A stretch of DNA of 64,000 nucleotides, from contig CACYXD010000015.1 of NCBI GenBank assembly GCA_902778255.1, positions 40,796 to 104,795 of the forward strand. The letters run 5' to 3'. A program made the position numbers and the translations under genes. This DNA comes from an uncultured Prevotellaceae bacterium. Its GTDB lineage: Bacteria > Bacteroidota > Bacteroidia > Bacteroidales > Bacteroidaceae. A model generated the notes under the pieces. The model was not told the origin of the DNA and did no database searches. It saw nothing but the letters and a program-made list of their open reading frames with translations. Below are positions 41,920-51,617 of the stretch, in pieces. Position 1 is the stretch's first letter, and every line of letters begins with the position of its first letter.

Positions 41920-43149
41920 ATGAACTTTCCATTTTACATAGCTCGCCGATACCTGTTTTCCAAGAAGTCAACGAATGTCATCAATATCATTAGTGGCATC
42001 TCGGTGCTTGGCGTTGCCGTGGCCACGATGGCAATGGTGGTGACGCTGAGCGTGTTCAATGGTTTCAGCGACTTGGTAGCCTCGTTCTTTACGGCTTTCG
42101 ACCCACAGATCAAGATTGTGCCCGTGGAAGGCAAGACGGCACCTGCCGATGATCCCAAGCTGTTGGAGATCAAAGCCCTGGAGGCGGTGGCGGTGGCTAC
42201 GGAATGTGTGGAGGATCAGGCCATGGCCGTCTATAACGGTAGGCAGGCTATGATCAACATCAAGGGGGTGGAGGATAACTTCGAGCAACTGACCCATATC
42301 CGAAAGATTCTCTACGGCGACGGCACCTTCGAGCTGCACGCTGCCGATATGCACTATGGCATTCCTGGCATCCAACTGGCAGAACAGCTGGGGCTGGGCA
42401 TCAGTTATCAGCAGCCACTACAGATCTACGCCCCACGCCGTCAGGGACAACTGGATATGAGCGACCCTGCCGACGGCTTTGTGCAGGACCTACTGTTCTC
42501 GCCAGGCGTGGTGTTTGAGGTGCAGCAGTCGAAATACGACCGTAACTACCTGTTGACCAGTATCGGATTTACTCGCCGCATCTTCGACCAGCAAGGCATG
42601 ATCTCCTCGCTGGAGCTGCGCCTGAAGCCTGGCAGCGATTTCGAGGCTGTGAAGGAGCGTATACAGACCATTGCAGGCGACGCCTACAAGGTGATGGACC
42701 GCTATGAGCAGCAGGACGACACCTTCCGTATCATGAAGATAGAGAAGCTGATAGCCTATATCTTCCTCACCTTTATCCTAATGGTGGCCTGCTTCAACAT
42801 CATCGGGTCGCTGTCGATGCTGATCATCGACAAGAAAGACGATGTGGTGACCTTGCGCAATCTGGGCGCAACCAACCGTCAGGTGACGCAGATATTCCTG
42901 TTTGAGGGACGTATGATCTCTGCCATCGGCGCTGTGATAGGCATCGTGATAGGTTTAGTGCTCTGCTGGCTACAGCAGACCTTCGGCCTCATAGCGCTGG
43001 GGAGCAGCGAGGGGGCATTTGTGGTGAACGCCTATCCCGTGAGCGTACACCCCTGGGATATCGTCCTCATCTTTTTCACCGTGTTGATTGTGGGATTCCT
43101 CAGCGTTTGGTATCCAGTAAACTATTTCTCCAAACGCCTGTTAGCCTAA
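41920..43149 (+). CDS. FtsX-like ABC permease (LolC/LolE family)
   Basis: 409 residues. One membrane span at the N-terminus (NFPFYIARRYLFSKKSTNVINIISGISVLGVAVATMAMVVTLSVFNG region), a large periplasmic domain (about 50-270), and three spans at the end with KKDDVVTLRNLGATNRQVTQIFLFEG. This is the layout of lipoprotein-releasing permeases. The partner ATPase is not in the window. The stop overlaps the converging murI stop by 9 bp. Confidence 0.88.
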   Translation: MNFPFYIARRYLFSKKSTNVINIISGISVLGVAVATMAMVVTLSVFNGFSDLVASFFTAFDPQIKIVPVEGKTAPADDPKLLEIKALEAVAVATECVEDQAMAVYNGRQAMINIKGVEDNFEQLTHIRKILYGDGTFELHAADMHYGIPGIQLAEQLGLGISYQQPLQIYAPRRQGQLDMSDPADGFVQDLLFSPGVVFEVQQSKYDRNYLLTSIGFTRRIFDQQGMISSLELRLKPGSDFEAVKERIQTIAGDAYKVMDRYEQQDDTFRIMKIEKLIAYIFLTFILMVACFNIIGSLSMLIIDKKDDVVTLRNLGATNRQVTQIFLFEGRMISAIGAVIGIVIGLVLCWLQQTFGLIALGSSEGAFVVNAYPVSVHPWDIVLIFFTVLIVGFLSVWYPVNYFSKRLLA

Positions 43150-43971
43150 GGTGATTTTCTCTACCTCGACGGGTTCGTTGAGGAAAATCAGGGCCTGGTC
43201 CTTGAACTTCTCGGGGTTCTCGGTAGTGAGGTAATGGGCGGTGCCACCCTTTGAGCAACGCTGCTCCATCTGCGGATGACGCTGAAGGTATGACTTCAGA
43301 CTCTGGGCCACATATTCTCCCTGAGGCACTACCCTGACACCTGAAGGCAGGTGTTTTAAGATCTTGGGCAGGAGCAGCGGATAGTGGGTGCAGCCAAGGA
43401 TGAGCGTGTCGATCAGCGGGTCCTGAGTGATGGCCTGATCAATATATTTCTTGACAAAATAGTCGGCACCAGGCGAGTTGGCCTCGTTGTATTCCACCAG
43501 CGGCACCCAGAACGGACAGGGCACACCCGACACCTGGATATCGGGATGCAGCTTCTTGATTTCCAGATTATAGCTCTCGCTCTTGATGGTACCCTCGGTA
43601 GCCAGGATGCCTACATGGCGGCTCTTCGTCAGTTGGCCAATCACCTCGGCAGTAGGACGGATGACGCCCAGCACACGCCGCTCTGGATCCCATTGGGGCA
43701 GGTCAACCTGCTGGATGGTGCGCAGGGCCTTGGCCGAGGCCGTGTTACATCCAAGGATCACCAGATGGCATCCCATCTCAAAGAGACGCTGCACGGCCTG
43801 ACGCGTAAACTCATAGACCACTTCGAAGGAACGGGGTCCGTAGGGCGTGCGCGCATTGTCGCCCAAATACAGATAGTCGTATTCGGGTAACACCTGACGG
43901 ATGCCATGAAGGATGGTCAGTCCGCCATAACCGCTGTCAAAGACTCCTATAGGACCAGGTTCACTCCTCAT
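43141..43971 (-). CDS. murI: Glutamate racemase
   Basis: Supplies D-glutamate for peptidoglycan. 276 residues; Asp12/Ser13 (VFDSGYGGLT), catalytic Cys75 (LGCNTASAKA) and Cys194 (LGCTHYPLL) are in place. The first codons (MRSEPG) derive from a heptamer repeat that overlaps the end of the OmpH-like gene upstream. Confidence 0.95.
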   Translation of the reverse strand: MRSEPGPIGVFDSGYGGLTILHGIRQVLPEYDYLYLGDNARTPYGPRSFEVVYEFTRQAVQRLFEMGCHLVILGCNTASAKALRTIQQVDLPQWDPERRVLGVIRPTAEVIGQLTKSRHVGILATEGTIKSESYNLEIKKLHPDIQVSGVPCPFWVPLVEYNEANSPGADYFVKKYIDQAITQDPLIDTLILGCTHYPLLLPKILKHLPSGVRVVPQGEYVAQSLKSYLQRHPQMEQRCSKGGTAHYLTTENPEKFKDQALIFLNEPVEVEKITLG

Positions 43972-43987
43972 CTCTCATTCCTCATTT
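43961..43987. repeat. Heptamer repeat at the ompH-murI junction
   Basis: Minus-strand units gaggaat, gagagat, gaggagt. They encode the last residues and stop (TGA) of the OmpH-like gene, then the ATG of murI three bases later. Confidence 0.75.
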
Positions 43988-44553
43988 GACTTTCCCTTTG
44001 GCCGTCGACCGTTAGTTCTCATTTTCTTATTGAGCTTGTCAGCAACAAGCTCAGTAAGATTAACGCCCATCGTCGGCTCGATAAACGGACAGGCATTGGC
44101 ATCGGTATTGATAACCAGTGCCAGCTTCTGTTCGCGGGCTATAATGGCAATGGCGTCGTTCAGTTGGATATGCAGCGGAGCCATCAGCTGGACCTCTGTA
44201 TCCTTCAGTTCCTGCTGTAACTGCTGCTTGAACTGTACGTTCTTCTGCAACATCTCCTGAAGCTCCGTCTGTCGCTTCAGCAGGATGGTACGCGGAAAGT
44301 CCTTCTGACCCTCCAGGAAGTCCTCATATTTGCTGTTGAACTCTTCCTCTACGCGCTGCAGCTCTGCATTAAAAGCGCTGCGCAGCGAGTCCATCTTCAT
44401 CTGTACTGTTTCATAGTCGGGCATCGTCTTCAATGCAGCCTCATAACTCAAGTAGCCGAACTTCAGCACCTGAGCCTCGGCCTGTGTGCTATCCTGCTGG
44501 GCCTGTGCCGTCAGTGCGATGCAGGCCAATATCACCAAAAAGAATCTTTTCAT
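43975..44553 (-). CDS. OmpH/Skp family periplasmic chaperone
   Basis: 192 residues. Signal peptide MKRFFLVILACIALTAQA, then a long helical hairpin (about 45-140; SAFNAELQRVEEEFNSKYEDFLEGQK) and C-terminal strand region (LALVINTDANACPFI). Likely holds unfolded outer-membrane proteins. I begin at ATG 44553; the longer frame from 44583 lacks a signal. A third OmpH in addition to the pair near bamA. Confidence 0.88.
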   Translation of the reverse strand: MKRFFLVILACIALTAQAQQDSTQAEAQVLKFGYLSYEAALKTMPDYETVQMKMDSLRSAFNAELQRVEEEFNSKYEDFLEGQKDFPRTILLKRQTELQEMLQKNVQFKQQLQQELKDTEVQLMAPLHIQLNDAIAIIAREQKLALVINTDANACPFIEPTMGVNLTELVADKLNKKMRTNGRRPKGKSNEE

Positions 44554-44580
44554 AATTTGCATAATAATTTGTTGAGACCG

Positions 44581-44588
44581 CAAAATTA
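44581..44588 (-). promoter_or_regulatory. Promoter -7 box for ompH-murI
   Basis: TAATTTTG on the minus strand, 28 bp before the ATG of the OmpH gene. Confidence 0.55.
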
Positions 44589-44642
44589 GGTATATTTTCC
44601 CAAATAACGAAATGATTTAGTGTTTTTATCAATTATTAATCG

Positions 44643-44650
44643 TATCTTTG
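44643..44650 (+). promoter_or_regulatory. Promoter -7 box for nhaC
   Basis: TATCTTTG, 22 bp before the ATG at 44673. Confidence 0.58.
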
Positions 44651-44672
44651 CACAGGAAATAACAGTAAGCAG

Positions 44673-45932
44673 ATGAAAGCATTAAGTCCGCTCATAGTAT
44701 TCCTTGTGTTGTATCTGGTCACCAGCATCATTGCGCAGGACTTTTATAAGGTACCTATCGCCGTGGCCTTCCTCGTCAGTTCGGTCTATTCCCTGCTCAC
44801 CGTGAAGGGCACGATGAACGAGCGTATCGGCATCTTTGCCAAAGGAGCGGGCAACCCCACGATGGTGCTCATGCTGGCCATCTTTATCCTGGCAGGTGCC
44901 TTTGCTGCGGCGGCAAAGACGATGGGGGCTGTGGATGCCACCGTGAACCTCGCCTTGAACTACCTGCCAGAACAGGCTATCCTGCCTGGCATCTTCCTGG
45001 CTTCCTGCTTTATCTCGCTGAGTATCGGCACCAGCTGTGGCACTATTGCCGCTCTCACCCCGCTGGCTGTGGGTATCGCCCAGCAGTCGGGCATCAGCAT
45101 CCCACTGATGGTAGGCCTGGTGGTTGGCGGCACGTATTTCGGCGACAACCTCTCGTTTATCAGCGACACCACCATTGTGGCCACGCAGACACAGGGATGC
45201 AACATGAAGGATAAGTTCCACGTCAACATCCGTATTGTGGCCCCTGTAGCCCTGTTGATGCTCGTGGTCTATTTCTTCTTAGGGACCAGTCTCAGCACCA
45301 GTGCTGAGGTGGGCGATGTGAATTTCTGGCTCGTACTGCCTTATCTTGCTGTGGTCGTCTTAGCCGTCTGTGGTATCAACGTGCTGCTGACACTGACCAT
45401 CGGCATTTTCCTCACAGGCATCATCGGCATCAGTCATGGAGCCTATGATGTGTTTGGCTGGTTCGGTGCCATGAACGAAGGCATGATGGGGATGTCGGAA
45501 CTGATTATCGTCACCATCCTGGCTGGCGGTATGCTCGAGATCATACGCCATAACGGTGGCATCAACCTCATCATCAAAGCCCTGACACGGAATATCAAGG
45601 GGACACGTGGGGGCGAGATGAGCACTGCTGCCCTGACCTGTCTGGTGAATATCTGTACAGCCAACAATACCGTGGCCATCATCACCACAGGTCCGATAGC
45701 CAAGGATATTGCCAAGCGCTTCGGCATCGACCCCAGGAAGTCGGCCTCAATCCTCGACACGGCCTCCTGTTTTACACAGGGACTGCTGCCCTACGGGGCG
45801 CAGGTACTGATAGCGGCGGGTCTCTCAGGTCTGAATCCTATCATCATCATCCCCCACCTCTACTACCCTATGCTCATCGGCATAGCCCTGGTATTGGCTA
45901 TCCTATTCCGCTATCCGAGGAAATACTCCTGA
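44673..45932 (+). CDS. NhaC family Na+/H+ antiporter
   Basis: 419 residues, about 11 membrane spans. Family motifs: AGNPTMVLMLAIFILAGAFA, SIGTSCGTIAALTPLAVGIA, GGTYFGDNLSFISDTTIVATQTQGC and NICTANNTVAIITTGPIAKDIA. Such proteins exchange sodium for protons, though some relatives move organic acids. It is single-gene and converges on the efflux operon. Confidence 0.9.
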   Translation: MKALSPLIVFLVLYLVTSIIAQDFYKVPIAVAFLVSSVYSLLTVKGTMNERIGIFAKGAGNPTMVLMLAIFILAGAFAAAAKTMGAVDATVNLALNYLPEQAILPGIFLASCFISLSIGTSCGTIAALTPLAVGIAQQSGISIPLMVGLVVGGTYFGDNLSFISDTTIVATQTQGCNMKDKFHVNIRIVAPVALLMLVVYFFLGTSLSTSAEVGDVNFWLVLPYLAVVVLAVCGINVLLTLTIGIFLTGIIGISHGAYDVFGWFGAMNEGMMGMSELIIVTILAGGMLEIIRHNGGINLIIKALTRNIKGTRGGEMSTAALTCLVNICTANNTVAIITTGPIAKDIAKRFGIDPRKSASILDTASCFTQGLLPYGAQVLIAAGLSGLNPIIIIPHLYYPMLIGIALVLAILFRYPRKYS

Positions 45933-45936
45933 CGTC

Positions 45937-47316
45937 TTACAAACCTGCCGCCTGACGGTAATCCAGCAGTTTCTGGTGATAGTCGGCAAAGGCATCCGTA
46001 TGCTTGTCGCAGGCCTGCTGGTAGAGCAACTGTGCCTCAAGGAGGTCGGACATACGTGACGTTCCAGCCCGATAATAGTCACGGTTCAGTCGCAGATTCT
46101 CCTCGGCCTGTTCGATACTACGCTGGGCTATCTGCAGTTGCTGATAGCTCTCCTCCACACCATTCCAGGCATTCTGCATACGTATCTGAAGGAGTTGGGC
46201 GTTGTCATTCAACTGCTCCACGGCTTTCTGATGCTCCAACTTACGGCGTTTGATGGCATGACTGCCACCCCACCAATCAGAGATAGGCACGCTGACCGTG
46301 GCAAAAATCATACCGAAGGAATGGTCGTTATCCATCAGGTTATGATAGGTATAGCCAGCTCCTACAGCAACGGTAGGCAGATTCTGGCCGATAGCCATCT
46401 TCGTTTGCAGGTTCGTAGCCTCGACCTGTTTACCCAACAGCTGATATTCTGCCGTACCTACCAATGCTTGCTGGTGATCCTGCTTAGAAAGAAGGGGCAG
46501 GTCAACATCTGTCTGATAAGAGACGGAAAAAGACGTATCGCGCAGACCGCTGTATTGCAACAGTAACAGGCGAAGAATAGAAATACCGTTGTGCAACTTC
46601 AGTCGCTGGCTCTCGATATCGTTTCGGCGCAACTGTACCTGCAGGAGGTCATTACGCATAGCCACACCGGCACGAACAGCCACATCCACATCTTTATAGA
46701 TATCTGATAGAAGGGTGTCAACGGCATCGATGGTTTTCAGTTTCTCCTGCAGCGAGGCCAACTGCCAGAAATACTGTTCTACGGTTTTCTCTACCTTGTT
46801 TTCTGAGAGCTGCAGTTGCAACTGGTTCACCTCTTCGCCAACCTTTGCCAGCTTGTTGCCATTGAGAATCTGTCCACCTGCGAAGACGGGCTGTACAGCC
46901 ATCAGCGAACCGATGGTGCCATTCTTCATCATCGACATACTGATAGGGTTGCCCATAGCAGCAAGAGCCTGGGCTGGCAACATCTGCGCCAGACTGGCAC
47001 CCAGCTCAGGAGAGATGATTCCCGAAGGGTCAATATCCATCTTTGCCATCCCCTTGTTGGCATTAAACCAAAGCCCCGTTCCGCTGATGTTTGGGAAGAA
47101 CTTGGTAAATGCCTCCTTGCGCTGCTGCTGGGCAGCCTCAACACCATATTTGGCACTACGGATGGCGATATTGTTATGGAGGGCAGAGTCCTTGAGCTGC
47201 GCCAGAGTATAAAGACTCTCCCCCTGCCCCTCCCTATGAGGGAGGGGAGTAGATACTTGAGCCGAGGCTGAGAGTGCTGATATAAACAGGAATAATGTTA
47301 TAATTTGCTTTTTCAT
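45937..47316 (-). CDS. TolC-family outer-membrane efflux protein
   Basis: 459 residues. Signal peptide (MKKQIITLFLFISALSASA), then an insertion of about 12 residues (STPLPHREGQGES) written by a palindromic element, then the periplasmic helical barrel with two repeats (LAQLKDSALHNNIAIRSAKYGVEAAQQQRKEAF and a second half from about 260). It is the third gene after adaptor and RND pump and would complete the tripartite system. The insertion is at the extreme mature N-terminus, so folding should be little affected. Confidence 0.9.
   Translation of the reverse strand: MKKQIITLFLFISALSASAQVSTPLPHREGQGESLYTLAQLKDSALHNNIAIRSAKYGVEAAQQQRKEAFTKFFPNISGTGLWFNANKGMAKMDIDPSGIISPELGASLAQMLPAQALAAMGNPISMSMMKNGTIGSLMAVQPVFAGGQILNGNKLAKVGEEVNQLQLQLSENKVEKTVEQYFWQLASLQEKLKTIDAVDTLLSDIYKDVDVAVRAGVAMRNDLLQVQLRRNDIESQRLKLHNGISILRLLLLQYSGLRDTSFSVSYQTDVDLPLLSKQDHQQALVGTAEYQLLGKQVEATNLQTKMAIGQNLPTVAVGAGYTYHNLMDNDHSFGMIFATVSVPISDWWGGSHAIKRRKLEHQKAVEQLNDNAQLLQIRMQNAWNGVEESYQQLQIAQRSIEQAEENLRLNRDYYRAGTSRMSDLLEAQLLYQQACDKHTDAFADYHQKLLDYRQAAGL
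47215..47252. repeat. 38-bp GC-rich palindromic element at the tolC N-terminus
   Basis: Arms CCCCTCCCT and AGGGAGGGG; related to the two copies in dsbD. Its near-exact inverted partner lies at 47346-47383, on the other side of the tolC start. Confidence 0.85.
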
Positions 47317-47344
47317 TGTGGTAAATGTTTATTTATCAATCCAT

Positions 47345-50300
47345 TTACTCCCCTCCCTCATAGGGAGGGGTTTGGGGGAGAGTCTTTCTTACCTTCCAAT
47401 AAACTACTGGTAGCATGGTCACTACCATGATGAGCGAGCCGATACCACCAGCGAAAATGGTAACACCCACGGGCATCCAGAACGACGACTGGGCGATAAT
47501 CATCGGCACCACACCAACGGCAGTAGTGGCTGTGGTGAGGAAAATGGGCACCATGCGACGCTTACCTGCCTCATAGGCAGCCTGCTTCACAGGCACACCT
47601 TGCTTTATCAGGTCGTTGGCATGTTCGAAGATAAGAATCTCGTTACGCATAATCATTCCCATCAAGGTGATGACACCCATGATGGAGGTAAGACCCAGCA
47701 TACGGTCCATCAGTCCGAGACCTATGAGTGCACCAGGAATCATGAGCCCGAGGGCAGCAATACAGACGAGGGTGATGCCATATTTCTTGAAGTTGAACAA
47801 CAGGAAGAAGAACACGATAATCATCGAGATGGCCACACCACCCACAATCTGAGGTATCGATTCCTTGTTGTATTCTATCTCGCCCCCCACCTCAGCACGT
47901 ACACCTTGGGGTAACTTTATCTCGTTCTCCATGATTTCAGCTATACGACTCTCGATAGGTGCTGCATAGACACCCTGTGCAAACTGAGCAGTCACCGTGA
48001 TACAACGCTCACCACCACGATGCATGATACGGCTCTCTGTCCACTGAGGCTGCACCTTGGCAATCTGGCGGAGGGGCACCGTTGTATTTCCTCCTGATAG
48101 CATTGACATGGGTGTGGAAATACCCAGATTCTCGACATCCGAGAAGTTCATGTCCGTTGTATCTTTAACGACGATGGGCATTTCATAGTCGCCAGCCCAC
48201 AGCTGTCCTACCCGCAGGTCACCAGTGGCGCTATTGAGGGCCAAGGCTGCAGTGGCACGCGTGACACCCAGTTGCGATGAAGCCACAGGATCAAGTACCA
48301 CATTCATCATAGGATAAGGTTGCAGATAGTCTGTATGTACCCATTCCAATTCTGGCATCTCTCGCATACGATCCATCAGCCGCTCAGCCACAATATGCAA
48401 AGAGTCAGGATCTTCGCCATAGAAACGATACTCCATCTCAGGCACCATCAGATAATCTAGACGCTTAAAGCGGACATAGGCCTCTGGGAATGTTTCGCTG
48501 AGCATAGGCTGATAACGGGCCAGCAGCTCGAGTGTAGCATCTTGCGACTTGGTGTTGACGATGAGCTGTGCAAAGTTCTTACCTGCCATCTGCGGCGCAT
48601 AGCAGACCATGAAGCGAGGTGATGAGCAACCTATAAACGAGGTGATACATTTCACCTGTTCATCGCGCTCCAGCACATGACGGACAGAATCGGCCACCAC
48701 ACGGGCATCGGCCAATCCTTTTCCATCTGGCAGGAAAATCTCTACGGCAAACTGGTCGCGGTCGGCATAAGGAAACTGGCGAATCTTCAGTTTCTGCATG
48801 ATGGGACATGATAATGCTATCACGACGATGCCACCACAGATGGTGAGCCAAGGGCGACGGAAGGTGAAATCAAGCACCTTGTCATAGGTGCGCTGTACCC
48901 AATAGGTAATAGCGTTCCCACCTGTCTTTACCTTGTCAGGGCGGATAATCAGAACCTCAAGGAACGGAATGACCATTACGGCCAAGAAGAGTGATACCAT
49001 CAGATTGATGGTGACAGTCCACGGGAAAGCCTCAATAGCGTCATGGAACGCCCCCTTCATGGTGATGAGCAAAGGGAAGAAGATGACGCTGATACACAGC
49101 GTGGCCAACATCATTGGCATAAAATACTGCTTGGCAGAGTCAATGGCGGCACGTTTGGGTTCATAGCCCTTTCCTAAATACTCTAGGTAGCCGTCAATGA
49201 CCACGATGGAGTTATCAACCACCATTCCCAATACCACTATCAGCGCTGCCAACGTGACCGTATTGAGTTCAATACCCACCATGTACATAATAGCCACGGA
49301 GACAAATGTACTCAAGGGAATAGTGATGGCTGCCACGATAGCTGAGCGCAAAGGGAACAGCACCATCATAACAATGATGATGATAAGCATGGAGATAAGC
49401 AGGTCACGCAGGAAGTCGGTGACACTCATGCCAACCACCTTCGGTTGGTCGGCTATGCGGGTCAGGGTGACGTCAGAAGGCAGTTGCGATGCACGATAGT
49501 CATCAAGCACACGGTCCACATCCTTACCATACTGCACGATATTGTTGCCTGGGGTCATCTCTAATGAAAGCAGAATACAACGATGACCATCCTGCTCAAT
49601 ATATCCTCCAGAAGTATCATATTCACGCACCACACGAGCCACATCACGAACACGTACCACCTTGCCCGTCACGGGGTCGCTGAAGATAATCTGATTAGCA
49701 ATCTCTTCCTCAGAATTCTCAGTAGCCTCAATATGAATAGGCGTCTGCTGTTTGTCTGTATTAATACTGCCACTCATCGTGGTCAGTCCTTGCGACTGAA
49801 GTTGAGTTAAGAGCATCTGCTGTCCAATACCATAAGCCTGCAGTCGCTTACGATCGATATAAAGGGATATCTGTTCTTTATGCTCACCAAAGATCTTTAC
49901 GTTGGCTACTGATGGAATACGACGCAGACGGTCGCCCAATTGGTCGGTATAGCCTTTCAACTCACGATAGCTGCGCTCAGGACTCTCAATGGCTATCAGC
50001 AATGCCGAGGTATTACCAAAGTCATCATTGGCAATAAGCGCCAGCACACCACTGGGCAACTGTGATTTAAAAAGGTTGAGTCCATGTTTTATCTTACTCC
50101 ATACCTCATCCTTATTGTTCACGTCATCGTTCAGTTCTACCATGACGATACACATGCCGTTCTGCGACGTTGTGGTAGTCTTGTTACGCTTTATCTCTTT
50201 GAACGTAAAGAGATAGCGCTCTAACGGACGAGCCACCTGCTGTTCCACCTCCTCAGAGGAAGCGCCAGGATAGACAGCCACTACTACCCCTTGACGAATG

Positions 50301-50431
50301 GTGGCTTGAGGGAATTCATCCTTCGGCATATCCCACATGCCAAAGATACCCATCACAAACAATATGCCTACAATGAGCAACGATATCGAGTAATGCTCCA
50401 ATGGCCATCGGAGCCAATTCATGTTCTTCAT
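47345..50431 (-). CDS. RND efflux pump, AcrB-like permease
   Basis: 1028 residues; twelve membrane spans in two halves with large periplasmic loops. Seen: SSEEVEQQVARPLERYLF, ALIVVLGMVVDNSIVVIDGYLEYL, MRNEILIFEHANDLIKQG. The last 12 codons (LPQTPPYEGGE region) and stop belong to the palindromic element at 47346-47383, so the native C-terminus was probably replaced. It follows the adaptor gene with only one base between. Substrates (drugs, bile acids, lipids) cannot be told. Confidence 0.92.
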   Translation of the reverse strand: MKNMNWLRWPLEHYSISLLIVGILFVMGIFGMWDMPKDEFPQATIRQGVVVAVYPGASSEEVEQQVARPLERYLFTFKEIKRNKTTTTSQNGMCIVMVELNDDVNNKDEVWSKIKHGLNLFKSQLPSGVLALIANDDFGNTSALLIAIESPERSYRELKGYTDQLGDRLRRIPSVANVKIFGEHKEQISLYIDRKRLQAYGIGQQMLLTQLQSQGLTTMSGSINTDKQQTPIHIEATENSEEEIANQIIFSDPVTGKVVRVRDVARVVREYDTSGGYIEQDGHRCILLSLEMTPGNNIVQYGKDVDRVLDDYRASQLPSDVTLTRIADQPKVVGMSVTDFLRDLLISMLIIIIVMMVLFPLRSAIVAAITIPLSTFVSVAIMYMVGIELNTVTLAALIVVLGMVVDNSIVVIDGYLEYLGKGYEPKRAAIDSAKQYFMPMMLATLCISVIFFPLLITMKGAFHDAIEAFPWTVTINLMVSLFLAVMVIPFLEVLIIRPDKVKTGGNAITYWVQRTYDKVLDFTFRRPWLTICGGIVVIALSCPIMQKLKIRQFPYADRDQFAVEIFLPDGKGLADARVVADSVRHVLERDEQVKCITSFIGCSSPRFMVCYAPQMAGKNFAQLIVNTKSQDATLELLARYQPMLSETFPEAYVRFKRLDYLMVPEMEYRFYGEDPDSLHIVAERLMDRMREMPELEWVHTDYLQPYPMMNVVLDPVASSQLGVTRATAALALNSATGDLRVGQLWAGDYEMPIVVKDTTDMNFSDVENLGISTPMSMLSGGNTTVPLRQIAKVQPQWTESRIMHRGGERCITVTAQFAQGVYAAPIESRIAEIMENEIKLPQGVRAEVGGEIEYNKESIPQIVGGVAISMIIVFFFLLFNFKKYGITLVCIAALGLMIPGALIGLGLMDRMLGLTSIMGVITLMGMIMRNEILIFEHANDLIKQGVPVKQAAYEAGKRRMVPIFLTTATTAVGVVPMIIAQSSFWMPVGVTIFAGGIGSLIMVVTMLPVVYWKVRKTLPQTPPYEGGE
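47346..47383. repeat. GC-rich palindromic element at the 3' end of the RND gene
   Basis: Inverted copy of 47215-47252. The pump's last codons lie within it and its stop is at its edge. Confidence 0.85.
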
Positions 50432-50432
50432 T

Positions 50433-51455
50433 TTAGTACACTACTTTGGTATTTTCACTTAGTTTCTGATAACCCTCGATAACTACGCGAGCACCTTCAG
50501 TTATGCCATCAGTAATAGCGATACGATTGCCTATGGTTTCACCAGTAGTCACTGTGGTGCGATGGGCCGTGCTATCGTTGCCTACCGTCCAGACGAACAA
50601 ACTGCCGTCAGCCTTGCGCTGAACAGCCGTGACAGGCACCGAAAGCTGTCCTGCAGATTGCGACTGAACCTCAGTAAACTGAACACTTGCCACCATGCCT
50701 GGCAGCAGCTTGCGCTTACCATTAGCCACTTGTATGCGGATGTCATAGGTATGGGTCAAGGCATCGGCCTGCACCCCCTTCTCTATGACGCCTCCACTAA
50801 AACAGCTATTGATAGCTTCAACCTTCATGAGAGAAGAGGTGTTGGTACTGATATCGCCTATTTCCGACTCAGGAATAGACACCTTCACTTTGACACTCGA
50901 GATATCCAAAATATTTACTACGGCTTGTGAGGGCATAGCCGTTTCGCCAGCGCCTACCATCTTCCGACCGATGACACCACTCACAGGGGCAACTAACCTA
51001 CAGTCAGCGAGATTTTTTCGCGACAGTTCCAATTGCGCCTTGGCCTGCGCCACCTTACTCTGAATCTCCACCCATTGCACCTCAGGCAGAGACCCAGCAT
51101 CATGCAGCATCTTGTAACGCTCCAAAGCATCATTGGCCTGAGCCATCTGAGCCTCAGCACCACTCAACAGATTGCGAGCCTGCGTGTCGTCCATCTCGGC
51201 AATGAGTTGTCCTTTTGATACCATTTGCCCTTCATTCACCAATACTCGTCTCACGACTCCCATACTGGTGAAACTAACAGCAGTAGCCTCGCGCTCTTCT
51301 ACAATACCCACATAGGTTTGACCGATCGTCTGATCATTTGCAGAAACGATTTCCATAGAAACACGTGTAGGAGCCTTCACCTCGGTCTGCTTTTTCTCAC
51401 TACAGCCAACTGTCAACAGCCAACTGCTTATAACCATTATAAAAACTTTTTTCAT
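50433..51455 (-). CDS. RND efflux periplasmic adaptor (MFP family)
   Basis: 340 residues. Lipoprotein signal (MKKVFIMVISSWLLTVGC). Lipoyl half-motifs flank a helical hairpin: NEGQMVSKGQLIAEMDDTQARNLL and CRLVAPVSGVIGRKMVGAGE; beta-barrel and membrane-proximal parts follow. The start at 51455 is chosen for the signal peptide. First gene of the efflux operon, divergent from an AraC gene with 162 bp between starts. Confidence 0.92.
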   Translation of the reverse strand: MKKVFIMVISSWLLTVGCSEKKQTEVKAPTRVSMEIVSANDQTIGQTYVGIVEEREATAVSFTSMGVVRRVLVNEGQMVSKGQLIAEMDDTQARNLLSGAEAQMAQANDALERYKMLHDAGSLPEVQWVEIQSKVAQAKAQLELSRKNLADCRLVAPVSGVIGRKMVGAGETAMPSQAVVNILDISSVKVKVSIPESEIGDISTNTSSLMKVEAINSCFSGGVIEKGVQADALTHTYDIRIQVANGKRKLLPGMVASVQFTEVQSQSAGQLSVPVTAVQRKADGSLFVWTVGNDSTAHRTTVTTGETIGNRIAITDGITEGARVVIEGYQKLSENTKVVY

Positions 51456-51478
51456 GTTTTTTTTTATTATTTCTGCAG

Positions 51479-51486
51479 CAAAAGTA
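51479..51486 (-). promoter_or_regulatory. Promoter -7 box of the efflux operon
   Basis: TACTTTTG on the minus strand, 24 bp before the adaptor start. The region to the right is AT-rich and may hold the AraC operator. Confidence 0.6.
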
Positions 51487-51605
51487 TAACAAAAGAAGCT
51501 AAATAGCATGTTCTATTTCACCTCAAATACTTTCAATATGAAATAATAAATACAATAAGAACATAAAAAAATCTATATAAAACATGGTTTTTGTCATATA
51601 ATGAC

Positions 51606-51613
51606 TACATTTG
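51606..51613 (+). promoter_or_regulatory. Promoter -7 box of the araC-type gene
   Basis: TACATTTG ending 4 bp before the ATG at 51618; if used, the message would be nearly leaderless. Confidence 0.5.
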
Positions 51614-51617
51614 CAAC

